64,000 nt of DNA, from positions 5,045,888 through 5,109,887 of the forward strand of contig NC_135042.1 in the NCBI RefSeq assembly GCF_051020975.1. Reading direction: 5' to 3'. Every line of letters starts with the position of its first letter. Positions within the stretch are counted from its first letter, which is position 1. Below are positions 37,689-49,600 of this stretch, piece by piece. Under the pieces are notes generated by a model. That model did not search any database. It saw nothing but the letters and a program-made list of their open reading frames with translations, and had not been told where the DNA came from. This DNA is from Osmia lignaria lignaria. Lineage: Eukaryota; Arthropoda; Insecta; Hymenoptera; Megachilidae. Both the position numbers and the translations under genes were made by a program.

Positions 37689-40600
37689 CAGTAAAGCATG
37701 TAGGTAATGGCCCATTTTGCGTGCAGTTACTTGTTTAACGATTTAGGTGTAGCACCGTGAGGCCAGAATTCCAACGTTCTACTATTAAAAAGTAAGATCG
37801 TAACGTTATGTTCCTGATTAATGATAAACTATAAATTTGTGAATCAAAATGAAAAGAAAAATAAGTAAAGAAAGAATAAAAATTGAGTTGTTAAATGGAA
37901 CGCTTAGGGTGCGCGTGTACCCAGGTTATAAAATCGTGAATATTTAGGTTATTAACACGAGGTTTTAATGAGAAATTCAAGTAATAGCAGTAACTCGGGC
38001 CATTTAAACGCCACGTTAAGGAATTCTACTTACCGGGGTCAAATAACGCGTTGAGAAAGCACGCTTAATGTCTCAACCGTTTCCCGCAAACGGGTATTTT
38101 CTCATTCTAATAAATTTTCCTCGAGACACGAGGGAAGCGGCGAAGAAAATAGTCGGGGAAACGATCGGTCGTGGATTGAAATCTCCAAAGCGTGCTGTTT
38201 CGTCGGTTCACCCGTTGCTTCTGCACTCTTTGTGTAAACTGCATTTTCGCCCCGAAGGCACGGAACGATCTCGAGGAACGGTCGAAAGGGGTTGTTTATA
38301 CGGTAGAAAGAGAGGAAACAAAACATAGCTGTTCTGTTTCTTACCCTCTCGTCCCTTCACCTTTCTCGTTGCCGGTTTGGCACGAGACCGGAGTGAATAA
38401 CAAGCAAACGACATTTGAAAAACGCAACGGGACGCGTTTGCTCTGCATTCTGAGCGTGACGAGCGTAACAGACCTCGAAACGCACAGGATGTCTGAAAGT
38501 AGATGTACGCGATACGATCTATAAATTCGGTGTAATAAAATACGTCGAAAAGGTCCTTTACCGCTTTTCAATCTGAGCCTTCGTTTCCGAGTTACGAGAG
38601 GTTGAATAATACCGGGCACCCCGGAAGTGGAGGATTCAATCTTGAATATTTCCTATTTTCCGGACAGAAATTATAATTAAAGATAGAATATCTGTCTTTG
38701 TACCAAAGGAAATCAAAAAGTCCTTTATTATTTTACTATCTGAAGCTTCCTCTTCAAGATAAGTGCGTTTGAATATTGAATCCTCAACTTCCGGGGTGGC
38801 CTATTTAAACCTTACCAAGCGAGCAACAAAGGATTATTTACAGTAGAGTTTGTTACATCATCAGGAAGATTTAGAGTGACCATGATGGCATAAGCTGTTT
38901 ACTTGGTTGCACAAAGTTTATGCAGAGCACCCCGGAAGTCGGGTGTCCCATCTTTAATTTCACCTATCTCGGAAACGGAGCTTCAGATTGTGAAACGGTA
39001 AAGGACTTTTAGATTTATTTCGCTGCAATGTTCTCGTGCTGTACATCTATTTTGAGAGACTCTGTATACAGCTTGCTCAAGTGAAATAAATATCGTCTTA
39101 TCTACGGCAGCGTGAATAGGAACGGCATTCGATACGATAGCAACGTTCGCGGCATTTTTCCGATTTCGTTTCACCGTGAAACCGTTAAATCTTGGGTTCC
39201 TTAACCTGCTACGAGGCGCGGTTCTTTTTTAAGGAAAGCGTTTGTAAATAAATAAGAGGTCTTTGATTCGATGAATGTAATTTCTTATCGAAGCTGGCTA
39301 CCGTTTTATTTTTCAAGAATTTATGGCCTTAAATTAAGATTAGCGAGTTACTATCACGGTAAAAATGGACCCAGGAATTATTAAGCATTTCAGATATTTT
39401 CTTTTAACGAACTGGAAATCCTGAGTGGATTTGAATATCGTCGGGAAATAGAAAAATATAGAACGCACCTGCAGTATTTCAATTTTGATCCCGTAGATTT
39501 ACGAGGAAATATCGTAAGTTTCCTATCGGAAAAACATTTTCCAGCGATGCCACACTTTCTGCTCATACAGAGGGAATAAAGTGTGCCGTGCCTTCCTTAT
39601 TAACTCTTAACTGTTGAAATAGGGCCTCGATATACTTTCTGTTCCCCTATCACCTTCGATACTGTTCATAAATTACTCGATACCTACTGTGCCTTTTATT
39701 CAGCAACACCTGTGATCCCAAGATAATATCGTATATAAAATTCTTGCGATTTATACGTAAACAAGGTGATTAGATGTTCGATAAGATCGATAGAGTACGC
39801 GATAGAGCATTGTTAACAGATAATATTAATTTTGTCGAGGGTCGGTGTTTCCTTAGGACAAAAGCTCTTAGCTTACCACTGGAAAATAGGTGCGCCAGGT
39901 TCTTGCAGGTACAGTGAGAGGCAAAAGTGAGTAGAAACTGTTCAAAATAGACAACCTCGGTTAAAATTGGACTAAATAATTTGAGATTTTTTGAGAAGCT
40001 ATAAAAATTAATTTGAAAAATGACCATTCACTATTGTTTTTTCACGGCTTCAACAAATTGTAATTTTTTAAAACGATGAAAATACAAAGTTTAGTGAATT
40101 AATTTTTATAGTTTCTCAAGGAACCTCAAATTATTTAGTCGAATTTTAACCGAGGTATTCCATTTTGAACAGCGTCTACTCACTTTTGCCTCCCTCTGTA
40201 TATCACGCGAATGTTACTCAGGGCTGTATTTTTCGAGTAAATATCCGGGGTGCTTAGCTTGCCGGAGGGAAAATGGGAAAGCGCAAGTTCGCTTCGATGT
40301 TTATGCTATGAAAGTTCCAAGACACTTTCTTAGTGAAAAACAACACCGTCGACTGTACTTAAGGAGCAAGTCTGATGGATGTTTAACAGTGTCTTTCGAG
40401 CCTGAAATTGTTGGATTAAATTATCGAGAAGGCAAAGAGTCTGATGGAATTAATACCGGTAGAAAAGTGCGTGTTTCTTTTTTCCATCAATGTCTGGCAT
40501 GATTTTATGACACAAAAGTATCGCGAAAAAGTATGTGTAATATATCAAATTAAAGCTGAAAGTTTGAAGAAACTGTCTAGTTGTTTGTGGTTTAAAATTA

Positions 40601-43600
40601 CGAAACCACGGTCCCGATATCGTTGAATGATGTGTTTGCCGACGCCAATGAACCAACAGCTATTATACCGCGTGTTATACAAACGTTTAGCGAAACAGTA
40701 CGTCTAATAAGTGTGTTTACAATGCTCCACGTTATCGTGCGCGGAATCATGTAGGGTATTATAATTTCGAGAATAACAATTCAGCCAGGAAGAATGCTTC
40801 TGTTGAAACAAATTTAAGAACGCGCCATTGAATTATCGTTCGTACTGATTGGAGCTATTGTTTCAAACGGATTTCGATGTTAATCAATGTTAATGAATGA
40901 AAATCGAAGCAAACACGGGATAAAAAGGCTTAAATTGAATTAGACGATATTTCATTTTATTACAACAGAGAAAATGGAACAATGGGGAGGATACGATGGG
41001 CTATATATTATAGAGGTGGAAGGTTTAATTAAATTCTATGATAGATGTGAATATTTTGAATAATTTCATGAATTTTCTCTAGTAATAGCACTTGGAAACA
41101 GAATATGTAATAATTTTAAATATTCTACTGAATACGATAGAAAATTATTATTATTATTAATTAATCTTCACGGATACTCGTGTGATCTATTTATTTATTC
41201 AGAATAAACGTGACGAATCGTTCGGTATGAATGAGAATTATATACAATAGCTTAAATTCTGTTTAACGTACACCCAATTATGTTTGAATTTATCCACGTT
41301 TCCTGGAACAATTCAAGATGTTAATAGCCTGTTTTGGTAATTGAATAGCATTTGATTGCACAGCAATTTCCAAGTTATCGTGGCAGGAGAATTTGTTCAA
41401 AATTTCAATTAAATTTCAATTGAAATTTAAATGAATAATTCCGTATATGCAATTACTCATAGATACGCCTACTCACATGTTACGAAATACATCAGGTTAC
41501 GTAAAGGAATGCTTATCAAAAGAGTCGGATAATCGTAAGAGAAAAGACAGGGTAAGCGGATCGTTTGTGAGACAATCGTAAGAGAATCTGAAAAATGCCT
41601 CCGATCCTCGATGATTCAACGAAAAGAAAGAAACTTGCCCGTCGGCGTGGGTTGGAAAAACGATTGACCTGACAGCCACATAAATTCGAATCTTCAGCCC
41701 TTCTTTTCGCGTTAGCTCGATGGCTGCTTTACGAGAGTTGAATCGATTCCAATTTGGGTCGGAATATAACGCCATTTACGGATTTCGCGACAACCTCTTC
41801 TCTTCTCTTCTCTTGCCCTAGAAAAATCGCCCGAGGATCGTGGAAAAAGCAGAATGTTTCTATTTACGGTGAAATCACAAATGTATTCATACCTTCCTCA
41901 ATTAACTTTATTTTATTCCTACAAACGTTGCAGAAAGTAATGAAATTTCTGTTTAACCATCGAGGAAATATTTATTTTTCATTTTCATACGGGACAATTT
42001 ATTTTCATTAATTGAAAAGTATGATTTATACAGCTGAATAAACTCTACCCACGATGAAAAATTAAATTACAATCAACCTTCTATCGTGAGATTAACCCTA
42101 TTCTGGAAAATTATCAAAATTAATTAAATATTGTCGAATATTCGCGAGGAAATACGGTTCTCTGAAACGTCCATTGATTTACGTTCACGTAAATCGCTTC
42201 CTGTTGAATTATTCCACGCGTGAGGATTTCAGAAATGCTTCCACCGAAAGTATTGCCGCCTCCTCATCGTTGCACTTTGATCTCGATCGTTTTATTTTCT
42301 TATCCAAAGTAGAGCATCGATTCCGGCTATCCAAGCCGATTTATACTTCTATCCGTAGAAGGGTCTGGCAGATGGAGGGTACTTTGCCACCTGAGGAACA
42401 TCGTACGATGATAACCGGTCTCCTCGGCGTCGTCTGGCGTCTTAGCAACCTCGAGCCTTCTCGATTCTCATCGATAAGAATCGATTGCTCCAAGGGGTGC
42501 AGCTAATCTTAGTTACCTCGACTACGAACCAATACCCTTGCAACTTTGAAGAAACTAAAACTTTCTGCTCAAGTTTTTCGTTAAACAATTTTAAGAGTTT
42601 TTACAAGAAACGATCCCGAATCGGGAAATTCATAGTTTCATAATTTTTTTAATTTTCCGATTCGGGACTGTTCCTTGTTAGCCTGAAAGGTTTGAAGATA
42701 ATTAAGGATTGGTTTCCATTTGAATTTTCAAATCGCTTATAGGAGAGGGTGGAAGTGAGGAAGCTAAACCATTATGTTGTATTAGCGTAACGCGTTGGCT
42801 GGAAATGGGTTAAGTACATTAAGATGAAGGGTGGGAGCAGACGAAACGAATTTGATCATACCCTATGGCGATGTTTAAAGAGAGGTTTTCCCGCGCAATT
42901 ACCCGTGATTAGGCTGTTCTCCGCACCTTTAAAAATTCGTAGGACAGTCGCGTCCATGGCATGGTAAGAAATTTTCTTAATAGCCAATGGTGAAATTCCC
43001 TGGAGCTCAAAATTGGTATTGAATCTAAGGCTCATTAAGATTATTAGCCTCCTTTTGAAAATTTCCGGGACATTTGTAAGGTTAATTTCATTTGAAAAGA
43101 GAAACAGAAAAAAAGATCCGTGAAGAGGATGATGAGGTACATTCGAAGCGTAGAGGAAATGACAATCATGAAGTAACGTTTTAACGAGGTTTACTTGGTG
43201 TTGCCAGTTGGAGAATCAGGATAATACGAGTGCACTCGCGAAGTTATACGGTTCTTTCGCTAAATTTAGTCGGGGCTCGAAAGGGAGGCGAAAAACGAGC
43301 AGAAGGAAAATGCCTCGTCGCGTAAAAGCGAGAGTACCGGATTCTTTTCGCACGATGGCACGCTTTTTGTTACGAATTTAGTAAGTTCGGTCCTCGAGAG
43401 GCTCGGTGAACGAACAATTTTCCGGGTCGACAGGGTCTCTCGCGAAGAAACGACGCTTGAAAATACCGTTTCTTCTTCCTCCCGACGCGACGGTTCTTTT
43501 TATCGTTTCAACTAAACCGCGAGATCATTCGCGACTAATGCACGAATTAGCAAGAAAATCCTGAAACACGGATTATCATTATTAATTCATCGTATTCTAA

Positions 43601-46600
43601 GTTGAACAAATTTCCTAATCTCTAACGATAACATCAAACTTCCTCTATTCGAGATCGTGTAAGATTATCGTGGTAAATATATCTGAAATTTACGTCATAC
43701 ATCGGAAAAATTAGGTTCACGGAAGTGGAACGAATTGCAGTCCGTGCATTATGGCATACACGTGCATACACATGCATCACGGTGCACGTGCGCGCAGGCT
43801 GTATATGAATATGCATACACTTATGCAGGAGGTGCACGGTGCTGAGCGAATTCGTGCTCATTAGTTTCAACCAGCTGCTACCACGGTCGGCTGTTGCCAC
43901 GTAGGCTACAATGAAATTAAATCGTACAGGAAAAAAGCGAAATTTCGATTGGTCCAGTTTTATCAATACAAATGCCGTTAAATTATCTCGCCCAGGTCCA
44001 GTTTGACCAATTTTCCTTAAATTATACATATAATAAATTACTTTCGTTTTTAGTTTATATAGGTTATTTGAATTTTTAATTGTTCAAGAGTAATATATTA
44101 ACATCTTCTAGTTTTGAGATCCGCTTCCCCTCCCGCATTATTCTATATCCGCCAAATACGTTAGGCCCTGTCCTCGCTTCTTAATTCGTGGATCAAGTTA
44201 TTCTCCTTCTATGACAACTCTGAGCCCTGTTTCGTTTCCCGTTCAAGTAATCCAACAGCTGACGTAGCTGGTGAACGCGATCGTTCTTAGCCCCAAGGAA
44301 AATATTGAGCTTCCCGAGATCGTTGGGTGGTTCTCCGCAGATAGCAGGATTAGGACAAGTGGTCCAGACTGGTCCGTCGCTCCAAAGTAGATCGAATCCA
44401 CCGATTCTCGTCTCCAGGCCGGTGAAACGACCCTCGAAGTCGAGTATGTTCAACGTGTCGTCGAGCAGATCAAACTTCAGCCGATAATCTTCGCTGTCGG
44501 TGCCGGTCAGAGCCGGTGAAGCGTTCACCTCGAGCAACCAAGGAGTTAAAGCTTCGTCGAGCAATATATCGTAGCCGTACAATTCGAATGAATTCTTTCC
44601 TTGCATTATTACCGGCTGCACTGCTAGTAAACTGGCCATTATCACGCCTATTGATTTTTTACAGAAATAATTAAATTTTTGTAAAACCTCTGGGTGAAAA
44701 AAGAAGAATACTAACCAGCAATCCTTTGGAATAATATCTCAACATCAGCCACCCCATGGCGAGCTGTTAAATATTCTCTAACTTTGATCAAGGCCCATTT
44801 GCAACCCTTTTTCAACTCCTCCCTCTTATCATCCCCCTGAATCTTTAACTGTATCGCCATGTTGGTTAAATGCACCCTGCTGTCGTCGATGTTCTCCAGG
44901 TCGAATAATTCGGCGGATAAACGAGCGAAACCCTCCCTGGCCAGCCATACTTTCAAAGGATGAAACGAGGTGACCAGGGTGTAAATACGCAAGTCGAATT
45001 TCCTCCCTGGAACCGACGTTTACGGTGTTAACGTGTTTACAAACTTTCCGGGGACGTTTGTCGCCGAATAAAGGGCACGGAATGCTCTTGAAGAGTATCT
45101 ACAGTCTTGTAAAACCATTGAAGAAAGTGGCTCTGAATGGTCCCGACGGTTCAAGCTTTTTCGACACTGTCTCACAAAAAGATTCACGGATTTCAACCCT
45201 CGCCGTGTTCGCCACCCCTTCGAAAGGTATATTGAGGCATCCTCGACAACGACGGCCATTCTTCGCTTGTGATAAGCGGCTGAAAGCAGCTACTATCGCC
45301 AAGTAAAGCACACGAACCTGCCAAGAGGTAAGGATTCTCCACGTACTTCTGAACGATGAAAGTTTCCACCGTCGGCTGTTCCCGACCTGTCTCGATCAGC
45401 TGCGGACCGTATTCTTTGCTTCGCCATTCGGCTAGATCCTTCAGCTTCCTGAACAGGAAGATACCTGTTAGAAATATCCTGTTGTTCTAAGTTTGCTACG
45501 GTTTTTAAAGGGATAGGTTTATTAGGGTCAGAGCCGGCCCTGGGCCTAGGCAGACTAGGTATCCGCTAAGGGCCCTTCAAGGTCCAGGGCCCCTATAAGA
45601 TGATTTTCTGTCTAAGAATGCAAGAAGAGTAATGTTTACTTGAATATCAATCATTTATAAAAGCTTTAATGTTAATTTTTAGGAGCTCGCCTCGGGCTCT
45701 GATTAGGGTTAACGTTGGGAAAGTGGAAGCTAATTAATGTTGAGCTAATGGTGTCCTAAGGTTTAAAAGTAATCGTACCTCTTCCCTGTGATCTTCCAGC
45801 CGGTTTCACGATCCACGTGGCACCGGGTTGCTTGTGATACTCCTCGGTAAAAAGCCTGTAATCATTAGGCAGCTCGAAAGTAAGGGGCATGCAATCACAA
45901 AGTTCAGCCTCCTGGATTTTATTCGCCTTCAGCAACGATTTCTTGTATCTCTTCAGGTTTCTGTTCAGATAGTTTTTCCGTGTCAGCTCGTAATGGTTAC
46001 GAAAGTGGGGTATCTTTTGATGAAAGGCCAGCTTTAAATCCAAGGCTGGTCGCACGTCGTTGATCTCGCACCACCAGAGGTACCAGCTCGGATCCTCGGG
46101 ATCCGTCACCTTGTACGAGGAATTTCGCGTGGGTGATATAATCGTGGGACACGTAAACGCGACTCCGGAAGACGTATGGCATCTTCCTGAGTTAGTTACG
46201 AGAGGAAACAGATGTTAGATCAAAGAAACTGTTTGTGTCAATAAATCGCTTCCTGCTTTTGAAACGTTGACGGTGAGCTGTGTCTGGTGCAATCAGAACG
46301 TGTTCTCATTTATGGTTAACTCGTTCGAATATTATTATAAAAATCAAATTTGTCTTATTCTAGAAAATTTTCCATCGTTCGTTTGAAAAAGATCGTAAGG
46401 TGAATGGGTGACATTCCATTTACCTGGAGCCATCCTCTGGCCAGCATCACCTTAACCTGCGTCGAGGGGAAGTCGCAACGGAATTTGATGACATTTTCGT
46501 CCCCGTTCTGCCTCCTTTTCGCGTTTGAATATCTTTTTTCTCGTTGAATGGATGACGCACACTCCTCCAGCTCGCCATCACAACCAGATACCGTGTTCTT

Positions 46601-49600
46601 GGACATTCCTTGGAGATTGCTCGATGAAGCGGGAATTCCTTTGATTCGACTTGAATAGTCGAAGAAAATTGCTGGCATTCGTGCGGATTAAAATATTTCC
46701 AGATGTATTGGACAGATTGATTTTCTTACTACGTTTCAGGGCAAGTTCAGATCATTCTATGGTGTTTTCGAGCCTTCATTCGAATCTCATTTGTATTATC
46801 TTTTGTTCGAACAATGGTAGAATTAATCGACACTGGTTCACCTTCGTGGGTTGTTTCGTAACAGTAATCACAGTTTACTTCTCTTAAGTATCTTAAAAAT
46901 CTCAGGATTTTTCGTTCTTTGAAACGTTCTATTTCGTAGCAGAGAAGTGATCCGATTAATGGAACACTTTCAGGCATCGCAGTCACAATGCTTTCGAAAA
47001 TTAATCCGTCAATTGGCACGCCGCGTCGCCCATGGGACTCGCGTTTCTTCCTCAACTATACAACGGGAGAGAAAAGAAGCTTACGTTGTTTCGTACCGTT
47101 TCATCCTCACTTTACCATTCCATTACCAACCTGATGCAATATCCCTGGTAATATTCCATTTCTGAGGGAGAGAAAAATGCCAAACATTTCCTGAGATATT
47201 TATATACTAGAGGAATTGCAAGAGGTATTTGATATCTGTTATTTCAATCAATAATCAAGGGATTTGATAATTAATTTTTCAGTCAACGAACGATGGTATT
47301 AGAAAATTTATTAATAAATCCTTAATTCTAAAATAATTAATAAACTTCTGGTAAGTAAAACTAGATCCAAGTTTAGTTTGGTGCATCCAGGAAGTCAGTG
47401 ACCCCAAGTCAAACCTAACACGAGGGTATTCACATATTTTTTTTTTTTTCCACTCCTGTCGCCTTTTCCCCCGTTTCTCACGGCACACACCCTGTACATA
47501 TTTACCGGACGACTAGTTCTTCCCGGTTCGAGCGTGAATAAATTTCAAGGCATGTCGTGTAGCCGGCATTAGCCGCGTTTGTTCAGTGAGCAAAAGAAAC
47601 GTTCCAGCTACCTGTCCGGTAGAATCATGCGGAACAAAGTTTGCAGCTGAAAGACACACAGAATTTAAGGGAATGAGTGAAACAGGAGTCACCTTTTTTT
47701 TCGTTTCATTTAAATTAACGATATTATCATTTATTTTTATTCGAACGCTTTGGAAGCATAGGAACACACGACTATTTGTTGGCAGCAAAATCATCCCCTA
47801 ACTGTGCACCCTCTATTAAACCTCCAGCAGCCTAATCAGTGTTGCAACTCGTTAGAAATCCATTCGAATCCGAAAGTGAACAGCAGGCCGGTTAAAAGCC
47901 AATGAAAGGCTGCGTTTCGCTTCGGTTGTTGTTGCTCGCGATAATTGATACAGCCACGTGTCAATGTTGGACGTTTTGTACACGCGATGCAGGTCGGCAT
48001 ATCATTCTCGTCACGCAGGGGCCACCGACCGAACACGGTTCGCGTAATGCACGCGTGTGTCACTTGTCGACAGATCGACGTTCCAGTCACGCTGTTCACA
48101 GTTAAAGGGTTATTTTTTTTTTTTTTATTTCCTTTATACAGGCAGGACCGGCCCTGAGATTTCGAGGGTCCGAGGCGAGCGCCATCAATTCATCAATTTA
48201 AAGTTTAAAGATTAATCAACATGATTACATAAAGGTTTCATCAGTATTCTTAGCAGAAATTTATTGGTTCTCTATTGACACGTGCAATAAATCAATCGCA
48301 TAAGGAAGTATCATTTTGTATTAAGAATATCGATGAATCATTTATGAAGTCATTTTCAGTATACTTCAAGCTTTAAATCGATGTATCGTAAGTACTACTT
48401 TGAAATACTTTTCTCTCATGATAATAGATTAGATAGAAATTGATGAATCATTCAGATACGAATGATACGACAATTAAATTGTGACACTGACTCGAAACTT
48501 TCATCATTTCATACATCATGCAACTTTACAGTAAATAATAGAGTACACTATCTCGAGTACTCTAGTATTAAACCTATTTCACAGTAATTCCACCGTGACC
48601 ACTTGGTACTCCAATACGAGCTAAGCTTTAATCGCGAGGATACGCGAAGAGGTGTCTGGAGAGAGCGCGCTGACAGAGGAACCGTGACAGAGGCAATCGT
48701 CACGTCACGGTACAGAAAGCCACGTGGGTGGAAAATAATAGCTATTTATATCAGCGTTATCGTCCAACGCTCGTTTCCGCCTGACGTTCCTATCTCTGTT
48801 TCGCTACTTGGCGAACGTATACCCTTCCGTTCGATGCTCTTCTCTGTCCGTCCTCCGGTCAGATAAGGCTTATCTGATTTCTTGGAAGATGCACGAGCAC
48901 GCTCGATGATGCAGTGTCAATGCCAATGGGATGACACGCGATGCTGGTTTAGAGACCAGCTGGATGATGATACCCACCTGTGTAACCATTGGCGGTTACA
49001 TAAGGGTGCCAGAGGGTTACGATAAAAATGAAGATTGATCTTCGTCTCGATCATCGGAATTACGTGACTCTACGAGCGAAACGAATCACGAATTCCGAAC
49101 ATCATCGCCACTCAGGCTGATTCAGAGTTGATTCGTCATCGAGCCAGTTACATAGCCTGTTCGTCTTCTAACGCGTTTGCACGTGAAATGAATTCTGTGC
49201 AGAGTTCGACCTGGGTCGAATTTACATTATTTCTTGCCATCATCGAATTTCCATATTTTCTTGCCGATCCCTCTCGATATATATATATATATATATGTAT
49301 AATATCGATTTCATCCCCATCCGAACAAAGTACTCGGCTAGACGGTCGTGGTTCGCTTTGAACACCAAACGACAGACGGTGTTCTCTGTCTCTGTTGGCT
49401 TCATAAAAATGGATCACGTCGAGACTCGTAATAAGAGAAGAGGGCAAACAGACTGTTATTCTCGTTGGCTTTTTCCTACCCTTTTAAACGTTCCTCGTCT
49501 TCGAATCGGAGAATCTCGAAGACCGATATCGAGTGGCTTTCAGTGACGATTCGTCTGCTTTCTTCCATCGATGCTTTCTCGACTAATAGTTTCAATTCGC

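Larger units (their letters stand above)
33736..44192 (+). other. Efa6 intron 1, left part
   Basis: No convincing coding sequence on either strand. It contains MITE-like elements at 38483-39066 and 39910-40200, piggyBac-type palindromes near 36316-36434 and 37330-37390, a GA microsatellite (37649-37685) and a miRNA-like hairpin at 42603-42678. Otherwise it is ordinary intronic sequence. Confidence 0.5.

Noticed and set aside
46747..47055. 102-codon minus-strand frame just upstream of TTLL9
   Set aside because: No match to TTLL N-termini or another family that I recognise. TTLL9 is complete without it.
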